A DNA stretch of 64,000 nt from Acanthamoeba sp. SK_2022b (GCA_027943245.1 JANDJZ010000218.1:27849-91848); one strand, 5' to 3'. Shown: positions 37,059 to 48,563, counted from the first letter of the stretch. The notes: a model not told the origin generated them from the letters alone. A program made the numbers and translations.

Positions 37059-38728
37059 ATGGTTCCCTCCGAAGGAGGGCAACCCAGTAAGGGAAAGAAG
37101 GCGCCGTCGTGCTACCTCTGTCGGGCCTCCCACATTGCCTGCGGACCGTACAACTCCGCCCACCAACAATAGACGTTTAATGATGCCCATGTACTACCTT
37201 TGGTTGCTCCGTAGTGACACACAATATACATCACAACACACGCGACTCCAGGGAGCGGCCGTGCGGACAGTGCTTGAGGAAGGGCAGGCCCGACCTATGC
37301 TGCGACCCACCACCGCGCAAGAAGGGCCGCCCAGCCCGCAACGATCCGCGCCACCGCTCCAAGCACCTCCCCCACAGTTCGGAGTCAGGCAAGCGAACCG
37401 ATCAGGACGACCTGACACTGCTTCTGGTCGAAGAGGTGGTGCGACTTCGGCGAGAGCTCGACGCGACCCGCCTCGAGCTCCAACTGGCCCGCGAGGTCGA
37501 GTGCGACTGCCGCGCCACGAAGAGGCCACGCTCGAGCGAGATGCCTCCACCGCCTCCACCGTCGCTCCTGGCCTCGTCGCCCTTCTTGATGAGCGTGGGC
37601 GGCATGGACGCGATGGAGGAGGACTGCGACAGAGGCCTGAGGGAGGCGCGGGCGGCGATGTCGTTCCTGCAGTTCTACCGGTTTGGGCCCGAGAGGCCCT
37701 TCCTGCTCAGCAACCTGCGCGAGTGCGTGCCTCCCTGTGGCTCACGTCGTCACCGACTCACATCATCTGCTCACCTCGTCTCTCCTGGCCTCGCCACCAG
37801 TAAGCCGGTCCTGGGGGCAGAGCGCAAGGGCGACTGGTTCATCTTCGCCTACATCAACGAGCCCTTGGCCAACCTGCTTCAGCTCACCCCGGTAAGCTCT
37901 CCTCGCTAACTCGTCTACGACATGGCTGACGTGGGGGCATTGCCTAATCGGGGCGTAGAGAGACTTGGGCCAAACCATAACGATGAGCGCGTGCATGCCC
38001 GTACAAAGGGCCGCCCTGGAGAAGAAACAGTACGCCCAACTCCCCCCCTCCCCTTCCCAATCACCACGCTCGAGGCCACATGTTTCCAACCGCGACACCG
38101 TGTCCGTGTTTGTGTGCCAATTTGCGCTACGCAGTGATCCGTGGTCGGTGAGCGACATCATGGCGGTCTCCCGCCTGTTGTGCGGCAGGGATGGCCGCAT
38201 GTGGCGAGTGGCCGCCAACATGCAAGTCTTTTTTGATGAGCGAGGCCAGGCACGTGATCTTCCACCCACCCACGTTAGCTGTACTTCAGCTTGGTCTGCC
38301 TCGCCTAACCGAAGCGTTGTCGGTCCTCCTCCGTCGCAACGAATAATCTGCAGTGCAAGCACACGCTGGTGGTCATCCATCACTGGGAGCCCGGGCAGCT
38401 ACAACCAGGCGAGGTCTTCCGCATGCCATTGTGCGACTCGGAATCGCTCGACCACTCGCCACCATGCCAGCTCAAGCACCAGCAGCCAGCGGCCCACATG
38501 AACCACTTTCCCGAGCAGAAGCCCGACAATATCCAGGCCCAGCAGCAACCGCCACTGTATCCTCATCAGCATTATCAACAGAAGCAGCTTCATACGCTGA
38601 TCCAGAGTGTCGAAGAGGACGGCCATTTGGACCACGAGACCATCTACTCGCTTCTTGGCTTCTCTTTGGACGAGCCAGCGTGCGATGGGCCGCCGCAGGT
38701 CCCAGGCTTCACCCCTCCTCCTCCATGA
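37059..38728 (+). CDS. Zn2Cys6 (fungal-type) transcription regulator, paralogue 1, 6 exons
   Basis: Exons are 37059-37147, 37252-37722, 37801-37891, 37959-38029, 38135-38249 and 38354-38728, giving 403 residues in frame. Splicing of exons 1 and 2 restores a complete binuclear cluster: CYLCRASHIACG joined to PERPCGQCLRKGRPDLC, spacing C-x2-C-x6-C-x5-C-x2-C-x8-C. A basic PPRKKGRPARND arm and a leucine heptad coiled coil (LLLVEEVVRLRRELDATRLE) follow, the usual DNA-binding and dimerisation order. A conserved middle domain (FIFAYINEPLANLLQLTP, DPWSVSDIMAVSRLL, LVVIHHWEPGQLQPGEVF) and a Gln/His/Pro-rich C terminus ending in an acidic hydrophobic segment (YSLLGFSLDEPA) could form an activation region. 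The exon 5 donor is gcacgt, a GC-AG intron. Start: ATG 37059, first in frame before the cluster. Confidence 0.82.
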
Positions 38729-39781
38729 CGAGCTCGTCTCCCCACTCGCTCTCTGCTGTGAAGGAAAGAACGAAAAGCTGTGTTATTGGTCTTTGGCAGT
38801 GCTTTTGTTAGCGTATCTGTGATCATTTGCCCTGTTGGGCAGTGGGTCAGGACATGTCTTGGCAGCACACCTTCTTAGAGATCGGTGACCTTGAGGTTGT
38901 TGTGCTTGGTTGTACAAAATTTGGAACATGAGTTTATGAGAGAGGCTGATGTACATGTTGCCTGGGCCTATGCCAACATGGTGATTCTGTGACAAATGCC
39001 TGTCAACAAGCTCTCTCTTCATCAGCTCCTGCCTGTGCTCAGATTCTCACTCAGCAATCCCATGAAGCAAACCCTGACCCAAGCACTTTTGCAAGCATGA
39101 CGCCATGTAATTCCTGGTTCTGTGGTGGCTGCAAAGGGAGAAATGGACCCAATGGGAAAACCATGAGCAATGAAACCATGAGCTGGCTCATGGACTTTAA
39201 CAACAACAACAACAACAACAAGGAAGCATGAGGGCATTGAAGTTAGATGGTCTTAATTCCATGGTTAATGATATCAAGCAGGGGCATATGTAAGCAATGC
39301 TGCATAACCAGGAAATTTTTTGGCCAGGATACACTGTGTATATAAAATAAATCTTTATTGATGTGATGGGCGAAAATTGTGGCTAATTTCTTGGAAGTCA
39401 TGGTACTTGAGACACTGAGGAAGGAGAACATGAGCTCAGTTGGATTGACCTCTGGAGAGGTGACATACATAAAGCTTGGACCAGGAGAGGTGGATGAAAA
39501 TACAATAGGAGGCTCAAATGCCCCCTCCCTCCTGCTCATTTGGATGTTCATAGATCAAGCACTGGATCTGTAGCTTGAGATGATGGTGCAGTAGATGCGA
39601 CTCAGTGAGCCAGTCCAAAAGCTCTGCGCTGCAGCTTGTACTCTCTCAGAAGCGAGCTTAATGCAAATTGCAGCTACACAGTTATTGACAGGGTAGAGAG
39701 AGGGGTTCTCTACGAGTTATGGTTATATCAATGTGCCGCTACCACATAACCAGGAACATATGAGTTGAAATACAACCCTGA
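38729..39781. other. Region without recognised genes
   Basis: AT-richer sequence with short frames only. It contains an (AAC)n run at about 39199-39222. It resembles the repeat-like islands more than the gene-bearing segments. Confidence 0.4.
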
Positions 39782-40747
39782 TCAAGAAGGGCGAGGGTGG
39801 TGTTGGTGGGGGCGACCATGGCGACGGGGGATCCAAGAGCTCGAGGGTGATGCTGTGGGCGTAGTTGTGTATGAGACTGAGCTTGTTGGAGAAGGAGAGG
39901 GAGAGAGCGAGCTGGTAGACGAGGGTGAGCTCGTTGTTGAGGGTGAGCTGGTCGGTGAGGGAGAAAGCGAGGGCGAGGGACTGCTGGTTGGCGAAGGAGA
40001 GGGAGAGACCGAGCTGGTTGATGAGGGCGAGCTGGTTGATGAGGGCGAACTAGTCGACGAGGGAGGGGGCGAGGGGGTGCTTGTTGACGAAGGAGAAGGG
40101 GAGAGTGAGCTGGTCGAAGAGGGCGAGCTGCTCGATGAGGGCGAGGGCGAGGATGAACTGGTTGCTGAGGGCGAACTAGTCGAAGAGGGCGAGCTGCTCG
40201 ATGAGGGCGAGGGTGAGGATGAACTAGTCGCTGAGGGCGAGCTGGTCGACGAAGGCGAGGGTGAGGGCGAGAATGAACTAGTCGCTGAGGGTGAACTGGT
40301 CGTTGAGGGCGAACTGGTCGACGAGGACGAGGGCGAGGGAGAGGATGAACTGGTTGTTGAGGGCGAACTGGTCGACGAGGGCGAGCTGGTCGACGAGGGT
40401 GAGGGTGAGGGCGAGGATGAACTAGTTGCTGAGGGCGAGCTGCTCGATGAGGGCGAGGGCGAGGCCGAACTAGTCGCTGAGGGTGAGGGTGAGGGCGAGG
40501 ATGAACTGGTCATTGAGGGCGAACTGGTCGACGAGGGCGATGACGAAGGTGTGCTGGTTGACGAGGGAGAGGGAGGGGATGAGCTGGTCGCCGAGGGCGA
40601 GGGCGAAGGCGAGCGGGTCGGTGAGGGTGAGCTGGTAGGTGAATTGGCCGGTGTGGTCGAGCTTGTTGGCGACGCAGTGCCTAGGCCAGCTTTTGTAGTA
40701 GTAACGCAGACCAAAAGGATGAACAGACAACAGAGGTGAATATTCAT
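39782..40747 (-). CDS. Secreted Ser/Pro/Thr-rich (mucin-like) low-complexity protein
   Basis: The start at 40747 gives a clear signal peptide ([21 protein letters not shown]). An upstream in-frame ATG would place it internally, and a TATA-like box lies about 55 bases upstream. The mature part, about 290 residues, is almost wholly Ser, Pro and Thr in units such as [11 protein letters not shown] and ATSSSSP, ideal for O-glycosylation. There is no membrane helix or GPI-like end; it closes with a short basic tail ([13 protein letters not shown]). It may be a secreted coat or a stalk that lost its anchor. The DNA is a degenerate hexamer-like tandem repeat, which also keeps the opposite strand open. 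Confidence 0.65.
   Translation of the reverse strand: MNIHLCCLFILLVCVTTTKAGLGTASPTSSTTPANSPTSSPSPTRSPSPSPSATSSSPPSPSSTSTPSSSPSSTSSPSMTSSSSPSPSPSATSSASPSPSSSSSPSATSSSSPSPSPSSTSSPSSTSSPSTTSSSSPSPSSSSTSSPSTTSSPSATSSFSPSPSPSSTSSPSATSSSSPSPSSSSSPSSTSSPSATSSSSPSPSSSSSPSSTSSLSPSPSSTSTPSPPPSSTSSPSSTSSPSSTSSVSPSPSPTSSPSPSLSPSPTSSPSTTSSPSSTSSLSPSPSPTSSVSYTTTPTASPSSSWIPRRHGRPHQHHPRPS
39860..40670. repeat. Degenerate short tandem repeat encoding the Ser/Pro/Thr tract
   Basis: On the plus strand, units like gagggcgagctggtcgac vary in length and order, interspersed with gagggtgagggcgag. This favours slippage and length variation between strains. Confidence 0.8.
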
Positions 40748-40794
40748 CTTGTCGAACGCCTGGCAGACCAGGCAGACCAGCAAGGTCGGACCTT

Positions 40795-40806
40795 TGACTT
40801 TATACC
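40795..40806 (-). promoter_or_regulatory. TATA-like box of the mucin-like gene
   Basis: The minus strand reads gtataaagtc here, about 55 bases before the ATG at 40747. This is the same spacing as the TATA box of the aldo-keto reductase gene. Confidence 0.5.
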
Positions 40807-41364
40807 TCTCACACAAGAATCCTCGTAACCAATATGGTAAAACAGATTTTGCTTTTTTGAAGGCCCGCAACGCGGGAAGCACCGTCGCGTTGCGTCGCGA
40901 GAAAAACATGCTGTCCTCGGGCTCCTACCTGCGGGGAGGGTGTGCGTAACCGCGAGAGCCAGAAAGCGGCAGCGGTTTCGCGCTGACGCGGTGGCACTCT
41001 CTTGCTCTTATTGCTACTACGAATCAGGCCGATTTGCGTGAGAAAGGCAAGGATAGGATGGACAGGGAAGGGTAAGAGTGTCACTGCTGCGTCCTTAGGT
41101 GGCCCAGAGGCGGCCCAGGCTGGCTAGACGCGCCAATTCGCCCCATTTCCACGTGCTGGAGGTGGACAAAAGGCGGCGCAGCATGGGAGGCGGTGAAAAG
41201 AGGACAAACACCGCCTGATAGCGCACCTGGTGGTCACCTAGAAGATGGACGCAGGCAACACAAGGCGGAGGAGGCAAAGGATGCGCCACAAGGACGATAA
41301 AAAGTGAAAAAAGGCGGGCACAAGACAAAAGACGTGAGGCGGAGTCGAGCATCGCCAGGCCACC

Positions 41365-42840
41365 TCAGCACCGGTACCCAATAAACAGTGGGACGGAGTT
41401 GCAGTTCATGGTCGATGGGAGGGAATCAAAGACAAGCACCACAGCGTGCTCGACCTCGTCCCACTTGATATCGCTGGCCTCCATTGCACTCTGGATGACG
41501 CCCAAGAAGGCCTGAGGTGGTGGAACAGCCCAGTTGGGAAGGTCGCTGATGGTGCACCTGAACTTGTCCTTGCCACACAAGACCATGGTCTTATAGTGCA
41601 CGATGCCTTTGCTCCCTAAGGTGGTGCTCTTCATTGCTGCCACCCACTGACGCCCTGACTCTGTCCCCACAGTGAGATGACGTGTGCATGTGTGTGCATG
41701 CTAAATTGGTCTGCAGTGGAGGGTGGGACGTTGATCACACTGGCTTCACAAGCTTGTTCACTTGGTGCTCAACTGTGCTGGCTCTTCCTTGTGGCAACAG
41801 TTGGTGTCAAGTCAGTCTGGCTAGGCATTTCTGCAGTTGCCACCAGGCTGGAGGGCGACTTGAGAGAGGAGTGTGTGCAACGCCACAGACCAAATCCACC
41901 TTGTCACATCATTGTCATCATCCATCTCAGTGGGCCTCAATGGAGGGGTGGGCTTCAACAGAGGGGCGGGCTTCAACAGAGGGGTGGGCTTTGGAGTATC
42001 ATGAGCTTTTATGCACTGGTGCGCCTTTGATGGTGGCCTCACACTGAGACATTGGGCGTTTGCATGACAAGGGCCTCATCTGCGTGTTCCCATGTCAAGT
42101 CAGCCTTTTTCTTAAGAATGGCATTGTATCTGCCTGGCCCTGTGTGTGCCACCACCTTGAACTTCTCCAAAGCACCCTTCAGAATGTCAGTGTTGGACTG
42201 GTAGATGGTCAGATATGGACCCACCATGGAAGAAGTGGGGGTCTGGACTGTGTACCTCTGACACTGTGTCACTGGCCTTTGGCAAACTCTTGGCTTGGGA
42301 GTGGCCTTGGCCTGCTTGCCCTCATCATCCCCTTCTGCCTCCACCATGGCAATTGAGCCGCTGGCCAATAGCCTGTGACCAAAGAGTGAAGGCCTGCCAC
42401 CCACTGCAGCTGTTGCACCGCTGATCTACAACCAAATCAGCCCCAGCGCAAGGCAAATGGAAAGGAAAGGGTGTACCACACTGCCAGATGGACCTCCAAC
42501 ATTCAGCTTTGGTTTCTGGGCGTCTTCTTCATTGTCCTCGTCCTCATCCTTGTGCTTGTCAGCCCACTTTGGATTGATTGCCTTGCCTGTGTCAGGTCTG
42601 AAAACCAGGAAAACTGGAGCAGGAAGAAGGACGTTGCCTTTTTGCTGCCTGACAGGCTGGTTGTGCCTGACAGGCTGCTAGCAGATACTCAACCCACCAG
42701 GCAATGGATTCCTTTGTGTGGCCTGGCTTGGTGGACAGGCGTGACTTGTCATCACATAGCCACTCACCACAAGATTTAACTGCCACCACTACTACAAGGC
42801 ACTCTCAGTGTGCCTGATCCTCTGTGTCATGGGTTAATGT
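41365..42840 (-). other. Possible unrecognised multi-exon gene or mobile-element remnant
   Basis: Reading downward, several frames look like real protein: KSCGEWLCDDKSRLSTKPGH with TKESIAWWVEYLLAAC; then KAINPKWADKHKDEDED with NEEDAQKPKLNVGGPSG; then a 121-codon frame (42404-42039) with GPYLTIYQSNTDILKGALEK and FKVVAHTGPGRYNAILKKK; then a 101-codon frame (41670-41365) with LGSKGIVHYKTMVLCGKDKF and DIKWDEVEHAVVLVFDSLP. They are ordered on one strand and separated by short non-coding gaps, as exons would be. No family is recognised. Either a gene typical of the low-GC islands or a decayed transposon protein would fit. Confidence 0.3.
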
Positions 42841-43364
42841 TGACTTGCATTGAAGATCTTGAGGGGCCATACTTTGGAGGGAAGATGCAAATTATTTATG
42901 TGGTGTGTAGTAATTTGATAACACCTCCCTCTCCAGGTCTGCTTTGATTTTGTTTGGCTGGAGAGTTTGCTTGTTGTTGTCAACAAGAATTGCAAGATGC
43001 GCCTCCATGGTGAGCTGCTTTGACCATATATTGTCCGATGCACTCATCATGCATTCAGTATGCTATGAAAAAAAATAAAATAAAAAATAATACAATTTGG
43101 TGTACCTTCCACAAGATTAAGAAGTGTGTACCACAGCTTGACATGTCTTACACAAGAACGTTCACCCTGCTCTGTCCAAATTTCACTCACACTTGTGGTG
43201 TAGCATCATCTGCAGTACACATGCACAAACAACATTGAGGAAGAGCTTAACAAAAAGTTCAAGTCCATGCTGCCCTTCCCTGGTGTACAGTCCTTTGCCA
43301 ACCAAACACAGATTGTGCATTGCAACCCAGATGTATGTAGGTACCTAGTCTATTACTAAAGTCT

Positions 43365-43910
43365 TTGGGTGATATTACTAATAATTTTCTATGCACAGGG
43401 CAAGCTGGTGGTCGCAGCCCTCATGGAAGGGAGATGGACTCCTTCATTTCAGTCACTGAGCTCCTTTTCAAGGAAATGATCAAGAGCCCACAGGAGCGCA
43501 AGTGTTGGCATCTCCACATCAACATTGTGCACCTCCTCCAGCATGAGAGCTTCAGCCGCCCAGATCTTGATGAAACTTGGAAGCAAAAATCAACACCTGG
43601 AAGGTGATGATGGTGGGTTTGTATGGTATAGTCATAAATTGGCGCAAGCAGCCAAGCAAGCAAAGAGGGGGAAGAAGGGGAAGGACAAAGTGGAAGACAA
43701 GAGCACCCTATTGTACAAGCAACATGGAGATGGAGAAAATGCTCAGCTTCACCTTCCCAAACTTTGAGGTGGTTGAGCACTGGCCAGAGATGATCCAGTT
43801 CCTCAGGCCCCATGGGTGCAAGACACTCAGCTGTGGGAACATCAGCACCTGGCAGCAAAGAAGACTGTGCAGCAAACATACCAGCAGAACACAGAGAAAG
43901 TGATCTTCAT
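43365..43910 (+). other. Exon-like fragments of unknown product
   Basis: Overlapping frames include MDSFISVTELLFKEMIKSPQ, then KRGKKGKDKVEDKSTLL and FPNFEVVEHWPEMIQFLRPH in shifted frames. Stops and frame changes prevent one continuous product. Together with R1 just downstream this may be one decayed gene. Confidence 0.25.
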
Positions 43911-44054
43911 TAAGGTGCGATTCTTTCTGCATTTAGAGAAGCACTAACTTAATTTTTTCTGGTCTAGACCCATGACAAGGATGTGGTGTTGCTCCATGCT
44001 GTGTATGCAGGTCTGCTCATCAGACCTACCAGCACTGAAGAGGCCATACTCACT

Positions 44055-44400
44055 GACAGTGGCGCAGTCAAGTGTGGATATCACCCATAACCACAAGCGC
44101 AATCTCCTGCTTGCAGTACAGTGTGAACTCTCAGTGGGTGAGCATTTAGTTGCCTTTAATGAAATCCATTCCCACAGTGGGGCACACTACTACAGACACT
44201 TCCTCCAACCTGGCCATAGCATTGTGCTACATGTGCCAGTTCAATGCAGTGGGGTGTGTTTTCCAAATCTCTCTGTCTTTTCACAACTGACCAGTTCATA
44301 TAGGTCAAGTTCAACTTCCTTGATAGCATGGAGCCATTGCTTCTTGATCCAGTGGAGGCCCAGCAAGAGGTTGTAGTGGGAATGATCACTTGGATCCTCT
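44055..44400 (+). repeat. Interspersed repeat R1, copy 2
   Basis: Paralogous to 18905-19175: IHSHSGAHYYRHFLQPGHSI, then KFNFLDSMEPLLLDPVEAQ and QEVVVGMI. This copy keeps a longer open frame, continuing through 44328-44660 with WLELELALMSQHRFYMPLGW. Confidence 0.6.
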
Positions 44401-46741
44401 CAATTGAGTGTAATCACGCCATGCATGCATGGCTAGAGCTTGAGCTGGCTTTGATGAGCCAACATCGTTTCTACATGCCTTTGGGCTGGAACGACTGGAC
44501 TGTGGCAAAGTGTATCTGTCTGGCCAAGAAGGGCGCCTATCTCTGCAATAACCACCACCCAGTGGCAGCTGGGCAACAAGTGGGCAACACTGCCCTCACC
44601 ATTCGTTGCTCAACCAGCACTTGCCTCTGCAGCAAATCATGCTTTGGAGCAACTCTCTGAGGTGTGTCACACACCCATAAAACATTACTGACACTTAATT
44701 TTCAGAGTGACCTTGAGAATGAAGGATGAGCATGGCACAGCAGACCATGAGGCAGGCGAGGACAGGATTGAGAACGGTGTGGTTGACTGCAGGTGGGCGG
44801 GGTGGTGGACTGCAGGCAGGCAGAACCATTATGTAAATCAAAAGAGAAAAGACACATCCACCTTTGTACTGCTGACCAAAACGTGACCACATCCTGCCAC
44901 TTTTTGGTGATTGCAAACCACCTGAAAGGTGGAGCACAGGTGGACAAAGCACTACTTGTCCACCTCCAGGCCACATATAGTTCTGGCAGGAGGAATAAAC
45001 ACCCAGTGTTCTCTCTCTTGTTTTGTGTGGTGTGGAGCGACTGTAGGGCTTGGAGGGGAGGAATATAAGTTAAGTTACCTACAAGATTGTGAGTGCATGG
45101 ATATTAGAAGCAGCATAGTTGTAAACCCATTTAAAATGGATTAACAAGTCAGTGGATTATTGAAGAGGGTAGCCAGTTAAAGTAAGCCTTGGCTGCAGTT
45201 AGCAGATATAAGGTTGCGGCCTGCTGATGGGCTTGCAAGGTGGCAAGTAGGTGGAAAACTCATGTAAAGGTCAAGCCATGTAACATCAATGAAACCATGA
45301 ATGCCAAGCTTGAAGCCAATACCATCACTTGAACCTGTTGCGCAGTGTAGAGAGAGAAAGGACAGTTTTATGGATAAAGATGGAGTCGCATTAGATAGCA
45401 ACATGTCACTAACAGGCTATTGGTGAGTACATAATTACCATGTGATTGACTGAGAAGGGAAGATTTCCAGAGTAGGGAGATAGAGAGGAAATTCAGTGGA
45501 GAGAAGTTGGACGTTGAGATTGATTCTTCCAATAGAACCAGCCAAAATCACAGAGAAGACACCAGGATCAGTGTTTGCTTCCTGCTGCTGTAAGTGAATC
45601 CTCTGTCACTCTGTTCATCTGTCACACTCCTTTTCAATAACGCGCAAATCCTTATACTTTTGCCTATTCAACTGTAAGCTATTTACATGCACTTAATCAG
45701 TCAATCATCTGTTGATGCTACACAGGCCCAGTACACAGAATTTTGACGTTCTTGTGCTCCGTGTGAAAGAGCTTAAAGAAGGTCAAGGCTAATCTTGGTG
45801 CTATAGAGCATGTAGAGATGCTCCTTGGTTACAATCATGGGCATATAGATGCTGGATATTGTTGGGGGCATGACATCCCAACTGATATGCCACATTAAAA
45901 TTGGGCACAAAGAACCCCTATTCTTGCAATCCAAGCTTGCTGAGTGGGAGCAAGTTCATGCTCTAGGCAGTGCTGAAGCCTCCCCAACCCCATCCAGATT
46001 CAAACCACGTTTCAATCAAAACCCCACACCACCTGCATGACCCTGAGACTGCATCAGCTGATACACTTGATGCCAGTAACCTCTACTGAGAGTGTGGCCT
46101 AGTTTTTATGACTTCCATCTCACTTGAGTCCTACAAGGTAGAGGTTCAATGTCAGATTCTAAAGACGATGGAAGAGATAGGCCATACTTTAGAGATGGCT
46201 GTCCTGGCTGCACAGCTCATTGGTCAGCTCTGTGGCCTCAGAGTCAAGGCTACTCACCTTCCTGTCTTCCAACTACACATCAATAAGAATTGCTTTAGGT
46301 ACCTTAAAAGTCACGAAGAAGAAGTGCTTGAGATGGCCATAGCAAGTTCACAATGGAAACATTCTTGTTGCATGACTTGATGAAGTCACTGTTGAACCAG
46401 TCAAGGATTGATTGCTGATGTGTGTTGCTGAACTCTGGCACAATTTTACTAGCAAGCAGTTCTCTACAAAGTTGTTTTAGCACACATAATATTGTTAACT
46501 TTGTAATGTGTTCAGCAGGGAGTTGGAATAAGGATGAAATTTCTCAGAGCTGTGACAAAAATGAGAACACAATGCCAAGGAACCAAGCATGAAGAGGAAG
46601 ATGCAGGTGATAAAGGTTATGAGAATGAGGTAGTGTGTGACACCTGTGCACATAGGCCAGACAAAGGTGCAACTTGCATGGTGTCATCACCATCAAAGAT
46701 TAGATTGTGACCTGTGCAACGAAGCGTTAGGTACATTTGCT

Positions 46742-46840
46742 TAAAAGGACATCCCGCTTCTTTCTCGGTCTAGATTCACCGCATTAGGTTTTTTGCTCGT
46801 CGATTTTCTCATTGGCCAGGGCAGTTTTGGAAATCTCGTG
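46742..46840 (+). promoter_or_regulatory. Promoter of Zn2Cys6 gene 2 with inverted CCAAT
   Basis: Matches the segment before paralogue 1: aaaaggacatcccgc, ctttctcggt, gattttctcattggcc, ttttggaaatctcg. This shows that the duplication carried its regulatory DNA. Confidence 0.55.
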
Positions 46841-46918
46841 GACTTGTTCTCACATATGATTACAACACATCTTCCAGGTGCGGAAGCATGCCACGACGGC
46901 AGAAGTTGCAAGCTCGCA

Positions 46919-48563
46919 ATGCACCAACAACGCGTCTTTGTTCCCTCCCTCTCGGCTGAGGGAGGGCAACAAGGAAAGGGAAAGAAGACGCCTTCGTGCT
47001 ACCTCTGTCGGGCCTCCCACGTTGCCTGCGGACCGTACAACTCCGCCACTCCACCAACCAACCTTTGGTTTCTCCTTAATGATGCCCACGACTCACAACA
47101 CATCTGACATGCTACCCCAGGGAGCGGCCGTGCGGACAGTGCGTGAGGAAGGGCAGGCCCGACCTGTGCTGCGACCCACCACCGCGCAAGAAGGGCCGCC
47201 CGGCCCGCAACGATCCGCGCTACCACTCCAAGCACGTCCCGCACGGGGCGGAGTCGGGCAAGGGAGCCGATCAAGACGACCTGATGCTGCTTCTGGTCGA
47301 AGAGGTGGTGCGGCTTCGGCGAGAGCTCGACGCGACCCGCCTCGAGCTCCAACTGGCCCGCAAGGTCGAGCGCGACTGCCGCGCCACGAAGAGGCCACGC
47401 GCGAGCGAGATGCCTCCACCGCCGCTCCTGGCGGCCATGTCCGCGTCGTCGCTCTCCTCGATGGGCCTGGGCGGCACGGACGCGATGGAGGAGGACAGCG
47501 ACAGAGGCCTGCGGGAGGCGCGGGCGGCGATGCCGTTCCTGCAGTTCTACCGGTTTGGGCCCGAGAGGCCCTTCCTGCTCAACAACCTGCACGAGTGCGT
47601 GCCTCCCTGTGGCTCACCCGACTCGCATCATCTGCTTACCTCGCCCCGCGCAGAAAGCCGGTCATGGCGGGAGAACGCAAGGGCGACTCATTCATCTTCG
47701 CCTACATCAACGAGCCCCTGGCCAACCTGCTTCAGCTCACCCCGGTAAGCTCTCTCTCCCTCGCCAACTCGTCTTGGCTCTCTTCCCACAACTCCCTCAG
47801 AGCGATTGCGACACGTCTGACGGGGGGGGGGGGCTTGGCCAATCCGGGCGCGTAGAGGGACCTGGGCCAAACCGTAACGATGATCAGCGCGTGCACGCCC
47901 CGACAAAGGGCCGCCTCCCTCCTCGTGAAGAAGAAACAGTAAGCCCAATCTCCCCCGCCTCCCAATCACATGTGCGCGTCTCAAACCGTGGCCGTTCGTG
48001 TGTGTGTTGGTTTGCGCTACGCAGTGATCCGTGGTCGGCGAGCGACATCCTGGCGGTCTCCCGCCTGTTGCGCAGCAGAGACGGCCGCTTGTGGCGAACC
48101 ACCGCCAACCTGCAGTTCTTCTATGACGAGCGAGGCCAGGCACGTGATCCCCCGCCTTCACCTTGGTCGACCTCGCCTAACCAAAGTCTCGGTCCAGTGC
48201 AAGCACACGCTGGTGGTCCTCCAGCACTGGGAGCCCGGCCAGCTACAGCCGGGCGAGGTCTTCAGCATGACCTTGTGCGGCTCGGGATCGCACGACCAGC
48301 CCAAGCACCAGCAGCCACCGACCCACATGAGCCACTTCCCAGAGCAGAGCCAGGCCAAGGACCACCACCACCACCACCAACAACCGACGCTGTATCCTCA
48401 TCAGCATCATCACCACCAGCAGCAGCAGCAGCAGATCCATAGTCCTGAAGAAGTGTGCCACTTGGATGACGAGACCATCTGCTCGCTTCTCGGCTTCTCT
48501 CTGGACGAGCCAGCGTGCGATTGGGGGCCGCAGGGCCCAGGCCTCGCCCCTTCGCCTCCGTGA
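46919..48563 (+). CDS. Zn2Cys6 (fungal-type) transcription regulator, paralogue 2, 6 exons
   Basis: Exons are 46919-47034, 47121-47594, 47654-47744, 47856-47938, 48025-48139 and 48198-48563, giving 414 residues. Layout and intron phases are the same as in paralogue 1. The cluster (CYLCRASHVACG joined to PERPCGQCVRKGRPDLC), the PPRKKGRPARND arm and the coiled coil are nearly identical. So are FIFAYINEPLANLLQLTP, the DPWSASDILAVSRLL block and LVVLQHWEPGQLQPGEVF. Divergence is concentrated in the C terminus, which here carries His6-type and Gln6-type runs (DHHHHHHQQ, HHHHQQQQQQ), and in exon 4, which is longer (SLLVKKKH). The GC donor (gcacgt) after exon 5 is kept. The ATG at 46919 is the in-frame choice; the two N termini differ. 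Confidence 0.82.

Larger units (their letters stand above)
40910..46918. other. 6 kb lower-GC island with exon-like fragments and interspersed repeats
   Basis: No intact recognised gene. It contains a cluster of protein-like frames on the minus strand (41365-42840), repeat R1 copy 2 (44055-44400) and protein-like fragments at 43365-43910 and 45849-46380. The last 180 bases are the promoter of the second Zn2Cys6 gene. The island separates two paralogues that otherwise share flanking promoter sequence, so it may have inserted between them or been captured during the duplication. Confidence 0.45.

Noticed and set aside
39765..40739. 324-codon plus-strand Glu/Gly/Leu/Val-rich frame
   Set aside because: It is the antisense of the Ser/Pro/Thr tract. 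It lacks a promoter, signal peptide or splice context, while the minus strand has a signal peptide and TATA box.
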